Notes under the pieces: model-generated | The model's database searches: none | What the model saw: only the letters and a program-made list of their open reading frames with translations | Told to the model about the DNA's origin: nothing | NCBI GenBank assembly: GCA_023052935.1 | Contig: CM041297.1 | Span: 53,859,917-53,923,916 of the forward strand | Source: Piezodorus guildinii | Lineage: Eukaryota > Arthropoda > Insecta > Hemiptera > Pentatomidae | DNA length: 64,000 bases | Direction of reading: 5' to 3' | Shown here: in pieces, positions 1-12,403 of the stretch | Layout of the letters: each line of letters starts with the position of its first letter | Position numbering within the stretch: the stretch's first letter is position 1 | Program-made: the position numbers and the translations under genes

Positions 1-650
1 CGCCAACTCTGGCTGTTTCTCTTTAATTGCTGCCACCAATCGATCTAACTGGGTCCGTATTTATAGTAAAACTCCGTATTTATAGTTTGGTTTTGTGGAA
101 GGAGCTTAAAATGTATGGGTCCCTTCCAATCCCACCAAAAACTAAGTATCACCTTTCTTGGATGCAAGCCTATCTTTGGTGTTTCTAACGGCGTCGTTCC
201 AGGCAACCCCCAAGATTTTTTTCGGCTGGTGTTGATGTAGAGAATCCATTTTTCGTCCCCATTAAGAACTCGTTTCAAAAATAGATCCTCCTCATTTTTT
301 TTCAGCAGCAAATCATACCATGAAATCCTTTCAAAAAGATTCCTTTCACTGAGCTCATGGGGAATCCAAACGTCGTAACGACAGATGATCAAAAACGGTC
401 GATTTGCAGGCTCTTAACTCCGCAGCTATCTCACGAACAGTAATTCGTGGATTGTTTGTATGGCCGTCATAATATCCTCGACGTCAAGAGTTAAACTCCG
501 GCCAGCCCGGGGTTGGTCTTCCAAATTGAAGACCCTCTAAACCGTGCTATCAGCAATTGAATCGCTGCCATACACGGAACGAATCTTTCTTGCGGTTTGG
601 GCTACGTTTTCCCCTTTTTAAAAAAGTACAGCATATCATGTCGAAATTGA
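1..650 (-). pseudogene. Decayed mariner transposase, cut by the window edge
   Basis: Read on the minus strand, this is a mariner-type transposase (cut-and-paste DDD transposase) with internal breaks. The longest open piece, 45-392, holds family-typical stretches: VWIPHELSERN, then LLLKKNEEDLFLKRVLNGDEKWI, whose GDEKWI includes a catalytic Asp, then PRKVILSFWWDWKG and LLPQNQTIN. Upstream (393-640), the helix-turn-helix part can be read in pieces as RKIRSVYGSDSIADSTV, with a stop and frame changes. At 1-45 the frame shifts again and continues as LDRLVAAIKEKQPELA. A short near-duplication of about 16 bases at 57-88 accounts for one frame break. The copy cannot encode an active enzyme. The mariner family call is firm. 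The subfamily is not determined. Confidence 0.85.
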
Positions 651-2696
651 ACTGAATCGTAACTCATTTCGGTTTGCAATTAACTACTCTACTGATCCTT
701 AATAAAGACGAATTCAGTGTGTAAACATAGTTAATTCCATGAGGATTAAAGGTATATAAATAAACATTAGCCTCGTTTCCATTAATTTTTTAGTAGAAAA
801 AACAGAAGGTAAATTTTATTTTAAAAACCTCTACCAACTTTTCGGACGACCCAATATTTTAAAGTATTTCTTCTTAAATGATATTTTTGGTTTTATTTTC
901 TTGTGGCAGAAGAACATACTGATTTTCTCCGCAACCCGATCTCGACGTAAATAGATTCCTACGTGTTTAAATGATTGCCCATGTGATTTATTAATTGTTA
1001 CGGCAAAAGATAACTTAACGGGAAATTAAATTATTTTAAAATTAAAAAATGTAAATCATTTGGAATCGTTGGGATTCGAGGTCCATTTTCCCTGTTTTTC
1101 CCCAGATTTTCCTCTGATTCTTCGGTCCTATTGGCCGCAGCGTGATGTTATATAGCCTATAGCCTTCCTCGATAAATGGACTATCCGACACAAAAAGAAT
1201 TTTTCAATTTGAACCAGTAGTTTCTGAGATTAGCGCGTTCAAACAAACAAACAAACTCTTCAGCTTTATAATATTAGTATAGATTTGTTTTTAAATGTAT
1301 ACTGGTAATATATAATATCAGATAAACAAAAGACAATGTTTGTAAGGATATAGAAATAATATTCTTAAGAGCCCTGAGTAAATTAATTGTACAAAATCAG
1401 CGTTTCAATAAGTGATGACGATGATGATGGTTTGGGATTTCCTTAATGATTGAAAAAATACATTATGACAATGAAAGGTTAAATAATAATTAGAAAATAT
1501 AAAAAATAACTGTCATGTGAACCAAGATTAATATCGCTTTAACTGATTGTAGGGAGACATAATGTGAAACTGCGTCCCGAGAGATCGTGCCAGGGCAAAA
1601 GATTAATGGGCATTAATTTGTCTAACCTTCGCCATCTCGGCTTCGGAAAACCTAACAGCTTTTATTATCCTACATCGTCCGAGGTGATGGTTCTCTCATA
1701 TTTTCAACTGCATATTTACAGGTAACGTAATTTTTTGTTAAATTATAATAAACATTTTCGACAAATAAAATATAATATTTCCATGTTCCAGGTCAGCTAT
1801 TAGTGAAGATTTCTAACATGCAAATACTTCATAAAGTCAGAGACAACCGCAAGATGTGAAAAAGGAAGTCTTTATCGCAACGCAAGATTTTTTTATAATT
1901 TATAAAACAGTTTGGTGATGTATATATCAAGTGACTATTGTTTTCTATTTTGGAAATATTTTAAATTTAATCATTGGCTGAATCAATTTTCGGTTGTGAC
2001 ATTCCGGACAACGGGGAGAGCGCATGGATGAACTTCACATAAAAAGAGTTTGGGACAGGCAATGGTTTTTTATAGTTATGGATCTCACTAAAAAAAAAAA
2101 ATTGACCTGCTTTTTCATGAACCCTTCAGATACTTTTTTTTCTTGATGAGATTATCCACGGTGACCCGATCCCATCAGAATTACATTATTTTCGAACACG
2201 ACACGTTTTTAAAAAAATATAAACTTTAAAAAAATGCTGATGCAAAATTTGATAACGTACAGCACCTGTCGAGGATTTGATATACTTTTATTTCGAGTAA
2301 ATTAAAAAAGAATATTGAATAGCTATTTTTCTATTATGGAATTCTTCTTCCGAGTGAAGTATGTATTTTCTTATTGTTAACATTTATTTTTAACGCTTCT
2401 CTAATTACAACTTATTTATTTCTCCTTATTATAAATCCTCCTTCCATATGATTGTTCAATATTATATTACTTAAAAATTTAATCTTAATTTTACAAAACT
2501 AAGCATCTTAATTGTTATTCTAGTCAATTTTAATATATTAATTCAAAATATGTTTCTTAACCTAAACACGATTATATACGGGTACTAAACTTCACATTAT
2601 ATTTCTAGTTTGATTTGTTTAAATAATTAAATATTTTCACACCGAAAAAAAACATCTTAATTTGTTTTTTGTTTGTTTATTTAACATCATTTTATG
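651..2696. other. AT-rich stretch without recognisable genes
   Basis: No open frame longer than about 60 codons and no splice-flanked conserved peptide was seen on either strand. Runs of A and T dominate. Slightly less AT-rich islands at about 1070-1250 and 1550-1700 gave no recognisable product. Confidence 0.5.
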
Positions 2697-2947
2697 ATAC
2701 TATGGCTAATCGGACGATGCTACAGTGGAATTCCTAAATTTTGCCTATCCAGGTTCAATTAGAATAGGGATCTTTAACGAGTTCCTCACATCGCAAAGGC
2801 TAGGGACCACCTCTTTACGTTCCCTCCGATGGACGGCATAAATAATGATTTGTTACTCCTACTAAAAAATCCTAGTGGGTTTGAACCCGTGACCTTTGGC
2901 ATAGGAGGCTGTTATGCTAGTCACCAAGCAACAGGTGATCCCACCAA
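2697..2947 (-). repeat. tRNA-derived SINE, family A, copy 1
   Basis: The tRNA-like head lies at the right-hand end and reads on the minus strand. It has a box-A-like segment (GTGACTAGCATAACAGCC) and a box B (GGGTTCAAACCC). The body follows, with the shared blocks 'ctatccaggttcaattagaa' and 'ctaatcggacgatgctacag' near 2700-2765. Seven further copies of the family are listed in this window, in both orientations. RNA polymerase III internal promoter elements plus a shared non-tRNA body define a SINE. Confidence 0.85.
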
Positions 2948-3061
2948 CCAAAAACCATCTTTTACCACTGTTTGATTCCATATTATGCCACTGTTATCTT
3001 AATATTATACAGTTAACTTATTTTGTTTTCTTGTTATTATGTTGGTTTTTTTATTTTGCTT

Positions 3062-3125
3062 CTTCTCAGCCCTCATGAAGGCCTAAAATGTTGAATGAAA
3101 CGTCGGTACACAAATATAATACGTT
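3062..3125 (+). repeat. Degenerate hairpin-CGAAAC repeat fragment
   Basis: The segment reads AGCCCTCATGAAGGCC, then a spacer, then GAAACGTCGG. This is a worn version of the hammerhead-like motif found intact at 60952-60990. The core CTGATGA has become CTCATGA and the hairpin has lost pairing. It is a lone arm: no inverted partner was seen nearby. Confidence 0.5.
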
Positions 3126-3929
3126 TTTTCTTTTTGTGATTATTTGTATTACCACACCCCCAACGAACTACTGCATTATAAAAAAATAAAAAAATATGTA
3201 TTTTAAACGTAAAAAGTCTTTCAGGCAACAAATCAAACCCTTCAGTGAACTTTGCAGTGATTTAGTATATAATGTTATCAATTATTTAAAACATGAGTTT
3301 GTATTCTATTTTTGGAGGGTTTTAAGTAATTTTCCTATCCAGTAATAGTAAACATAATGGGTTATCTCACCTATTCTAACAAAAGTAGATAGGTCGAGAT
3401 TTGCTTCGTGGATTGATGTCGAGTATATCACCCATGAAGGATCTAACGGTTCAGTACATAACTTATTCCGCAGGTCGGATGAAGATTACATTTCGCTCTG
3501 AAAAAAATAAATATCAGATTTAATTATATTCTACCTTCGTCAACGATGGGTGAAGAAGTTTCCGGTGTATTCAAAGCCTAGGTCCATGGTCCCATATAAT
3601 ATAGCTCGCCTATTCTGATCACCATTGGGAGTTGAGAATGGTGAAGCAGCCCTTGTTTCACATCCTGGTTTTTTGTTTGTTTTTTTCTTCGAATAAGTAA
3701 TTCTATACTTCGAGAAACAAATGTATGTGTTCCATTGACCAATAAGTTTTATTATTCATGGATAGTGTTTTAGAAACATAGCAAAACTATGAAATAATCC
3801 GATCAAACAAATAAAATACAAGAACCTACTACAATGGGCATAGCAATATTAAATATGTATAAAAGGATGAAAAAATTCGAGATTTTAATTATAAAAAGAA
3901 GAATAAAACTTTAAAAAAATTATTAGGAA

Positions 3930-4242
3930 TCAATAACTTCCCTTTATAAAATTTATTTTCCTTTAATTTCCATAACATTATTTTTCAACATTTCGGGGTT
4001 TTGTCCCCATTCTCAAGACTGTTATTCGGACTACATTTTCCATGTAAAAAACGAATGATGTATATTGGCTCATTCGTATAGCATAAGGACAAATAGCAGT
4101 AAGCTATGTAATGAACATGATGTATAATGGAAAATGTATAAAGTGAGAATAACAGTCTTGAGAATGGGGACAAAGCCCCAAAAATTTGAAAAATAATGTA
4201 ATGGAAATTGAAGAAAATTAATTTTATAAATGGAAGTTATTG
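3930..4242. repeat. Foldback (inverted-repeat) element, about 310 bp
   Basis: The left arm (3930-4026) and right arm (4141-4242) are near-perfect reverse complements. Both contain the block GTCTTGAGAATGGGGACAAA followed by GCCCC and a (C)GAAA-like sequence. The middle has a second, weaker inversion around 'attttccat'. A copy of the right half occurs at 46890-47045. No coding capacity is evident. The open frame at 3985-4173 is an artefact of the repeat. Confidence 0.85.
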
Positions 4243-4423
4243 AATGCTTGTTTAAATACGATATATTAAATGAAGCTGCCTAAAAAAGGATAAAAGAAAA
4301 AACAAATTAGGATATGACAGGAAGCTTCGAACTAGAAGAGCCTAAAGCCACGAAATTACAAGAATTTCATAAAGTAGAGAGAGAACATGCCATATTAAGA
4401 TCAATCAACTTTGTAGTATAGTT

Positions 4424-4680
4424 CAGCTGTGGAATAGTGGCTAGCATAACAGCCTTCTATACCCAAGGTCGCGGGTTCCGCCAGATAACCTAGGATTTTT
4501 TAAAGCGAGTAAAAATCGTAGGTTACGCCCTCTTCGGAGGGAACAAAAATGTAGGTACCGAACCCGAGCAATGTTAGATCCGCTATCGGATCCCTACTCT
4601 AATTATACCTGGGTAGGTGCCACTGTGGCATTGTCCGATTAGCCACAATATATTAAGTGACGTTAAATAAACGGACTACT
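4424..4680 (+). repeat. tRNA-derived SINE, family A, copy 2
   Basis: The head reads GTGGCTAGCATAACAGCC, with a mutated box B (CGCGGGTTCC). The body carries the family blocks 'cctaggattttttaa' and 'ctaattatacctgg' and ends in 'gttaaataaacgg'. It is the same family as copies at 6279, 22968 and 31464. Confidence 0.85.
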
Positions 4681-6275
4681 TATAATATCCCGAAGTAATT
4701 TGGACAGATTTATTTATTTATTTTTTTTTTTTTTTCATATGCAGATATAAAATTTCAAATACCTTTTGTTCAAGTATCTTCTCACTTGCCATAATGATGC
4801 TAGCTGACAATAATAATTGTAATGTTAGATGATAGTCAATACTACATTTGTTCTTTTTTTTTTTTTTTTGTGCATTTTCTTTTAGTTTTATCAAAAGCGT
4901 TAAATATTAGTTAATTACATTGTCACCAATTGTACTTATTTATTTTCATTATTTTTAATTATTTATTTTCTTTTTACTTATGTTAAATCTATTTTTTTTT
5001 TTTTTTTTTTTGCTGTTTTTTCCTCATTAATTTTATATCTTGGCCAGATTTGAATATTTTACAAGTTAAATTTCATGTTATTCTTAGAGGACTTAGTCCC
5101 AGAATAATTTTTTTTTTTTTTCTTCTTCTTAAAATTTAGTAGAATGACTAAATATTCCGAGTTACAGCCAAGAAAAATTTATATTTAATGGATTTTTTTA
5201 GATTTAGAAATAAAGTATGTGTTACAAATGTTTCCATTTTTTTTTTTTTTTTTTATACATTGAAACTCGTGAAAACACCATGTAAATAGCTCTATGGATT
5301 CGTTTTTAGTAAGGCACACAATATAATTTAATGTTAATTAAATACGTATGTACCCGTAAGGAAATGTTTACGCAAAAACACTTTTACTTACAAAATTTGT
5401 AATGTATTGACATTATTTTCCTGACTGTGCCTTTTTCAAAAATATACGTACCACAGTATATGAAGTAAAGTCGATAATAAAAAGACTTAAAACAAAAAAG
5501 CCTGACTGGATTCAAATTTAAAACCCACTAATATATTACAAAAAAAAAAAATTAAATAAATAAATTGATCAAGTTGTAACGATATCCTAGACATAATGAA
5601 ATGGGATTCGCCTTTAAAATGAATGACTCAGTTTCCCTGCAAAATAAAGGATTAACACCTTAAAACGAGTAAATATGTTTAAGTTTTAAAACTAATCTCC
5701 TAATCACCTAACAATCGTTTTTACGTAATTAAAAAAATATCACTAGATAAGGAATAGATAACTAAATCCAACTAAACTTAAATTACTTGGATTTACTTCA
5801 AGATCCTTAGCAAAATTCCCTTGGTACAGTGAAAACTATTTCTTAGCTAATCAATAATAACTTATTTTTATTTAACTTTAAATCCTTATTCAGTTATTGC
5901 AATCCATACAATGAATAATATAAGTCATTTAATTAAAATAAACATTAAATATAAATAAACAGCTTTCCTTAATCTTAAAATTAAATTCTTTGATCTTAAT
6001 ATTATTAAGTTTACAGTTTATAAACATTATTGTTGTCATTTTCATGACCTACAAATCACTTAATGTTTATTAGGATATTATATCGTCATGAAAATAAGAT
6101 GTCAGTTTTAATAAACTAATGCTATTATTGGACATATAAATGTACATCAAAACTACACATCATGAGATCACAATAAATCTAACTGTAGAAACATATCAGC
6201 TTTCAAAGACTTAAGGATATCTTCATTGAACATATTCAAACTTACACTTAGATTTTAGCCAATAGGCCGAAAAGC
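4681..6275. other. AT-rich stretch with repeated long T runs
   Basis: Six T runs of roughly 12-20 bases occur between 4717 and 5255. They are spaced about 85-130 bases apart and separated by AT-rich sequence without a clear repeating unit. No gene or known element was recognised. Confidence 0.5.
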
Positions 6276-6278
6276 GAT

Positions 6279-6535
6279 TAGGGATCACCAGTAGCAGGGT
6301 GAATATCATAACAGCCTTCTATGCCAAAACTCACGGGTTCAAACCCGCACGCAGTCCATGGATTTTTAATGGGAGTAAAAATTCCTTGGTTATGCCGTCT
6401 TTCCGAGGGGACGTAAAAAGGTGGTCCCAGAGCCTGTGCGATGTCAGGTACTCTTAAGATCCCTATCCTAATTAAACCTGGATAGGCAAATTTTAGGACG
6501 CCCACTGTAGCATAAAGTGACTTTAAATGAATAAA
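6279..6535 (+). repeat. tRNA-derived SINE, family A, copy 3
   Basis: Box B is intact (GGGTTCAAACCC at about 6335). The body blocks 'gatccctatcctaattaaac' and 'ctggataggcaaattttagg' follow, with the tail 'gactttaaatgaataaac'. The minus-strand open frame through it (6278-6625) is a shadow of the SINE. Confidence 0.88.
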
Positions 6536-7070
6536 CAACGAAACATTCGCTAGTGGATGATGCCGTAGTTTTACTGGGAATAACGATATTTGCAACATTA
6601 ACCATGTTAACAGTATAGCTTGCAAAATGGAAGGTTATCTCTATATAGGTTAATTATAATACTTTTGATAGTAAGTCTAATCGTTCAATTAAATGTTCGA
6701 ATTGGTTTCAAAGTACTTCTTTGATACGTTTCAATCAACATATTCTCTAATATTCTTTACTTTGATTTATCACATTCTTTATATTACGCGCGACATACTT
6801 GAAAAAGGTAGGTGGATAAAAAGAAATAGGTTTTTGCACCATATTATATTCCCATCCAAGAGATAAAGCATGGCGGTTAGCGGTTGCATTACACTCAGAT
6901 TACTTTTATTTAGGACCATTAAGAGGTATTAAAACGATTTCCAGCTTTGTCCCAATTAATTCTCAAAAATCTTAATTTTTAGCCTTATTATACTGGGCTA
7001 TTTTATTATATTTTATTATGTTATTCCTGAAAACACTTGAAATAAACATGCATGATCCAATAGTGAACTC

Positions 7071-7266
7071 ACATCATGGATGTCGGCAGACCACAGGAGG
7101 TGGCAGTAGAGAAGAGGTTGCTCCCTGTCCCGCACGGCGTAGATGAGGTACCCACCTTCGGCTTCTGGGTAGACCCCGATCCTCGCCACCAGGCTCAGCT
7201 GGTGGGACAGCTTCTTTTCCAGGCCCCGGATTTCCAGGCAACACTTCTCCAGAGATGCAGTCACCT
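7071..7266 (-). CDS. Internal exon of an unidentified gene, unusually GC-rich
   Basis: The exon sits between a strong acceptor (T-rich tract then ATAG at 7267-7270) and a consensus donor (GTGAGT at 7065-7070), both on the minus strand. In between, the open frame gives about 65 residues. It starts VTASLEKCCLEIRGLEKKLS, continues HQLSLVARIGVYPEAEGGYL and ends near YCHLLWSADIHD. Codon third positions are overwhelmingly G or C (CTG, GTG, GCC, ATC), in sharp contrast to every other exon here. I do not recognise the family. There is faint resemblance to the MH1 stretch YCRLWRWPDLH, too weak for a call. No partner exon was placed with confidence. The 11.66 kb exon is on the same strand but does not join in this reading frame. 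Confidence 0.5.
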
Positions 7267-7671
7267 ATGAAAAGAAAAAAATCAAAATAAGTACGTATAT
7301 GTGGACAGCAGCCACAACCGGCACGCTCAAGTTTATTTTGATTACATCCTTGAACCTACAATTGAAGTAGCTTGCTGGTGAGCCAGTAAATTAAACTAAA
7401 TACAACGGCTGATGAGCGAATGATGTCACATAATTATACACAAATTATCCTGAAAATCAGCAGACGACTTTCAATTACCTCCGCTGTTGAAATTAATTTA
7501 AGAACTTTTAAATAAAGTCAGTGAAAAAAGAACTACATCGAGTTTGGATAGAAACATGTTTTCCATTAAATATTCTATTATATTATTATCTGTAACAATT
7601 AGTTATGTTCACTTTTCAACTCTCTCCATTACCTTTTATAACACTGTGTACAAGAAAATATCCTCTCCGTA

Positions 7672-7995
7672 GAGCCGTTTTTGAGAAAATCGTATAAAGG
7701 TGCAAAATGCATGATACATAAAGTAAAAGTAAAGTATATCTTCCGGTCAGCTGATTTTGATGAAAAAACATCTCGGGCGTATAGTTGTCTTAAATATGAA
7801 ATTTCAGTTTCATAGGACTTTTCATTTTCGCCAGGGAGTTACCACACACACACAGACCTTTTTTCAGGACTTTGTTATTTGGGCTCAGGGGACCATAAAA
7901 CGTATATTTCCATTGAAAACTGGAATTCGAAAATTTTCACGATCGCAATACTTTCCCTTACAATATATTTCATTATAGGTAAGTGAAAGTAAAAA
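7672..7995 (-). repeat. Truncated copy of the 0.9 kb TIR element
   Basis: This segment matches the left third of the element at 8196-9099 in the opposite orientation. It shares 'ggtgcaaaatgcatg', 'gaaatttcagtttcatag', 'actggaattcgaaaattttc' and the terminal 'ggtaagtgaaagta'. The open frame at 7757-7978 is repeat-derived, not a gene. Confidence 0.75.
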
Positions 7996-8195
7996 TGTTT
8001 GACTTTGATCAGAACTCTTATTACACACTTATGGCGAGATCTTTTTTAAATAATTCTGTGTGCGTAAATAATTAAATAATAATTTACCTTCGGGTAAGAA
8101 AAAGGTCAGATATCCTGAAATATATGTATATATTGTATTTGTGATTAATAATAAAATCAGAGTGTTAAAAAAAATAAAAAATAATAATGCTTTTT

Positions 8196-9099
8196 TACTT
8201 TCACTTACTATATATAGTAAGATAAAGTATTGCGATCGTGAAAATTTTCGAATTCCAGTTTTCAACGGAAATACACGTTTTAGGGTCCCCTGAGTCCAAA
8301 TAACCAAGTCCCGCAAAAAGGTCTGTATGTGTGTGTGTGTGTGTGTCTGTGTGTGTGTGTGTGTGTGGTAACTCCCGGGTGGAAACGGTAGGTCCTATGA
8401 AACTGAAATTTCATATTTAAGACAATTATATGCCCGAGACGTGACAAAACTTTTTTCATCAAAATGAGCTTACCAGAAGAGGCACTTTATACCATGCATT
8501 TTGCACCTTTTTTCGATTTTCTCGAAAACGGTTGCGACTATTTTGATTAAACGCTCTATATCGATGTAAAATTTAATGGGCTTTAATATCATGTAGGTTT
8601 TATTTGGATAAAAATGGTCTGACATGGCTTAAATGCCGATATTTTAAATTTTCTTCCCCTAAAGTACCTTTAATTTTGTAGATTTAATAATAATAACTAG
8701 ATTATCTTGTTAACGCTGATGAAAAACAGGTAAGTATATAAATTGAATAAATTCGGTACCCAACTAAAGGAGAAAACAGAAAAAATATTTTTTTAATGCA
8801 ATTTATCGTTTTTGAACATAAGAGCAGTAATATACATGAATGATATACCGTTGGAAAGCTAAAGATTTTAGAAAAAATATCATCTCATACACAAGCTTTT
8901 AGAAGTTAATGGAGAGTGATGAAAAGAAGATAAAACTAACTGATTATTTAAGATAATAATATAATAGATTTTTTAATAAAACACATGTTTCTATATAAAT
9001 TCAATTGGATTAATTCCTTAATAATTTCACGTATTTTTATCTCTAACTGTATTTGAAAATTCTTTCATTGATTTTAAAAATGGAGGTAAGTGAAAGTCG
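8196..9099 (+). mobile_element. Non-autonomous TIR element, about 0.9 kb, copy 1
   Basis: The element begins TTTACTTTCACTTAC and ends GTAAGTGAAAGT, so its ends are short inverted repeats. A second complete copy lies at about 61446-62300 with the same internal order: 'gcattttgcacctttt', then 'aatttaatgggctttaatat', then 'taaagtacctttaatttt'. A (GT)n tract at 8326-8367 is part of it. No transposase frame is present, so it would need a transposase supplied in trans. The superfamily is not assigned because the short ends do not decide it. Confidence 0.7.
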
Positions 9100-9164
9100 T
9101 GTGTTGCCCGCACCAGATTTTTTACAGGTGATTTCGATAAAAACTTCAGATTCTTGTAAATGTT

Positions 9165-9415
9165 TTTAATCAAATTCTATCAGCGATATCCCGTGTCGTA
9201 GAGTGAGGGTTGGCTATGATTAATGCTTGAATTTGATGATCATCAACAGTTGAAGGACTACCCGAACTCATTCAGTCTTCATGTGTTCTGAACCGAGCAA
9301 ACCACTTACGGATGGTGCTTTCTCCTAAAGCATCTTCACCATACTCACTGCAAATTTTGTTAACATTTTGTACAGCAGGTTTCCCTTTTCGGAAATGAAA
9401 AATCATTAATGAAAA
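9165..9415 (-). pseudogene. Mariner transposase N-terminal fragment
   Basis: The minus strand reads HFRKGKPAVQNVNKICSEYG, then EDALGESTIRKWFARFRTHE, then a stop and SSGSPSTVDDHQIQALIIAN before ending. This is the DNA-binding helix-turn-helix region of a mariner transposase; STIRKWFARF is the typical second-helix signature. The stop after HED and the missing catalytic domain make it a dead fragment. It may belong to a different mariner lineage from the copy at 1-650. Confidence 0.85.
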
Positions 9416-9419
9416 AAAT

Positions 9420-11650
9420 TAATTTTTTTCTTCTCAATTTTTAACAAGCAAAATACCACTTAAAGATAAGGTATCACGGTTGAAACTGATGCATAAAAGC
9501 ACCTTAACTAATCCTTATTTAGAATATGGAAAAATTATTGACCAAGTAAACATGATTTTATAAACACAGAGATGATTAAATTGAAATGTTGAAAAACGCT
9601 ATGAACATATTTTACAACCCAATACATCTATTATTTTTTTTACATAAAAATGACACTTATTTACATCAAACAATCCAAAATGCAAATTCACTAGTTAAAC
9701 TTTCACATTATTTCCGCTTTCAGTTAATTATTTACACAGAAATCATGATTTTCGAATTGTGATGAAACAAATTAGTGATATGTGACGAAGAGATATAGTT
9801 AAGGATGGTATTAAGTACGCTTTTATCGGTCAAAATACAAAATAAACTTCAAGCGATATATTGGAAAGTTTATTTTGATACAATAAGCAATATATCAAGA
9901 ATAAACTTTTTTTTTTAAATATTTATTTTCAACTTATGGCAGTTATCTTTGTTAATTCCCAATGATTTCTTCACCAGACTGCATTTATGATGTTGACTAT
10001 AACTAAATAGTTGTAAAGTTATCGCTCAAAATTCTAACGAAATGTTATCTTTTAATCAACCAATTAGTGTATAATAAAATAGTTGAACAGAAAAGAATTA
10101 CAAAATTAAAATTAAACTTATTCTATGCATACAAAAATATCAAAACTATATAACGTTTATTAAGAGGGAGGGTAAAAATAAATATAAAACTAAGTAAAAA
10201 TTTTGTTTATGTCCTTTAACTGCTTTTGATCCTGATAATGAAATTAGAAATTTTTACTCCATTTTTTTTAATCATTTAATTTCCGTATATGTTATCTAAG
10301 AAAAAAATGGAAAATTTCTTTATTTGCGACTTTATTTATAAATAGTAATAGCAATTAGATCCATTCTTAATTTTTAAAAATAATAATAAAACATAGGGTT
10401 AATCAGGTTTACAAGTAAAGAACAAACTTAAAATTTTGATAAAGAAAAAAAAAATGAATATAAAATTAGTCAGCACTGAATATGAAACAAGTTTCAAGTG
10501 AATTGAGATTTTAGGAACTCATTAAAATTTTGATAAATTTCTGGACTTTTTCTTCGAATGACTAACACAATTTTTAATAGACAATTTCTGAAAAAAAAAA
10601 AATAAAGTACACAATAGCACGAAATGAGAAATATTTTAAGAGAAACATTAATAGTTCACGATACGGTTTTTAATTTATTTACTTTTCCTTATTAAGTTGG
10701 AATAAATTGATTAAATGTGATTAACATTAATTACTTAATTATTATAAATCCTATATCTAACAACGCAATTACCATTGTCCATAGATGTATATCTTGTAAA
10801 TAATTATGTTTTCTTACAAATTATAGTAAGTTAAATAGCGTTAAACCAAGAAAAGCACTGACTTATACTTAAAATGAAAGCAGGAAAATAAAATCGTTCC
10901 CACCCAGGTTATCCACCTAACATACTACACCTGTGACTTCTTTGAAAACCTTTTCCATTTAACAATATCTACATTTATTAATCCGTATAATTATTATTAT
11001 AAAAAATATTTTCTGGGATTATATTCCAAATTCAAGAATCAAAAAATAAAAGTGGGAAATAATTAGTTCTTCTAATTATCTTCTTTTTTTTTGTCTAATC
11101 CATTTTTAGAGGTACTGAAGAAGAAAAAATTAGGAATAAAAAAGGTAAATGAAACAACAATTTACAAGCAAAGCGATGTTTTATAGACAGGTCAATAGAA
11201 CAGTCATAATTTGATACACCTAAAATACTATTTCATAAAATGCTTTATGTCTTCAATTAAAACGACACATTAACATGACATAAACCCGAAAACACGAATC
11301 ATAATATTATACAAATCGGTTATCTCCAAATGATACTTGGATTTGATTTGAGAACCTTATCAATAACAGGATTCATATTTGTGTCTGGAATAAAGAATTT
11401 GGAAATTACTTCACAATTAACACAGAAAAAAGTCTTAAAACAGTAACATATAAATATATTAAGGATACGTAAACAAAAAAAAAGTTAATAAAACTAGAGA
11501 TTCTATCCTAAATTCATCTTGGATGTTAAAAATAAAATCCAATAAGCACATACATATATATTTACGGCGGCAATTTTTTTGACATTTGATTTTTTAAATA
11601 AATCGAATTTTAATAAAACTAATTTATTATTAGTTCAATACAAGATAAGA
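9420..11650. other. AT-rich stretch, nothing recognised
   Basis: Both strands are dense in stops. No splice-flanked conserved peptide, tRNA-like box pair or inverted repeat of note was seen. It would be intronic if the minus-strand exons at 7.1 and 11.7 kb belong to one gene. Confidence 0.45.
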
Positions 11651-11659
11651 AGATTCTAC

Positions 11660-11757
11660 CTTGTAACTGTTTCCACCTCGTCTTATTTGTGCGATTATCC
11701 ATGGAAGCATTGGATTTGACAACCTCTTGTCGACGGTTGCAAAACCTAAATAAGACA
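11660..11757 (-). CDS. Possible 5' coding exon of an unidentified minus-strand gene
   Basis: On the minus strand an open frame runs FCNRRQEVVKSNAS, then MDNRTNKTRWKQLQ, and ends at a donor-like CAAG|GTAGAA. The preceding sequence ends TTATTTAG, which could be an acceptor, or the ATG at about 11700 could be the start. It lies just upstream of the cornichon 5' region and the next 250 bases are less AT-rich, as expected for a shared promoter. The peptide is not recognised and the call rests only on an open frame with splice-like borders, so it could be chance. Confidence 0.25.
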
Positions 11758-11869
11758 ATTTAAATGATGTCATTATGAATTATTACAAACTTAAGTCCTT
11801 AACAACAGTTTTTAATGTGATGACAACCCAAAGTAAACTAAACAAATACAAGTTCGATCATTGAAATAA

Positions 11870-12403
11870 AAACTCGCACGTAAGAGGACATGGCATTAGC
11901 ACGGCAAACCACAGAGACCGAATACAAACTAAACTTCCCAATGCCTTTGGATTGTAACGGACAACCGCGCACAGTGTTGCCACTAGCTCAATTCATGAAA
12001 AATGAGGACAACACAAAAATATCTTTTCAATAAGTAAATAACTTGTTGATAAATTTCCCTGTTGTTTCATATATTTATTAAAAACTACTAATTTCGTCAA
12101 AATTGTTGAAAGTTTATCTATATCTGCTTATCACTTTATTACTACATCACCACATAAGCAAATATAGCTATTATTACTTTATCATACCATAAATATACTG
12201 TTCTAATATATTATTTCAAGTTTTGACCAACCTTGTTTCATATTTTAAGTTATTTAATTCATCATGCTTCGTAATCATTATTCGTGTTGGTATATAACAG
12301 TTATCAAACCTCCCTACTGAAGGATGATATCGGTCTTATTTACTCAATCCTGATCCAAACTATAATATTTAATTTGTTTTTAACCAAAAGATTTGACAAT
12401 ATC
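11870..12403. promoter_or_regulatory. Cornichon 5' region, possible divergent promoter
   Basis: A less AT-rich island at about 11880-11990 precedes the cornichon start codon (12404). The cornichon frame is open upstream to about 12264, but the family begins at MAF, so the upstream part is read as 5' UTR. No TATA box or initiator was singled out. Confidence 0.35.

Noticed and set aside
7076..7270. Plus-strand open frame over the GC-rich exon
   Set aside because: The minus strand has both consensus splice sites and strong codon bias; the plus frame has neither.
8280..8462. Open frame with a histidine/threonine repeat
   Set aside because: It is a (GT)n microsatellite inside the TIR element.
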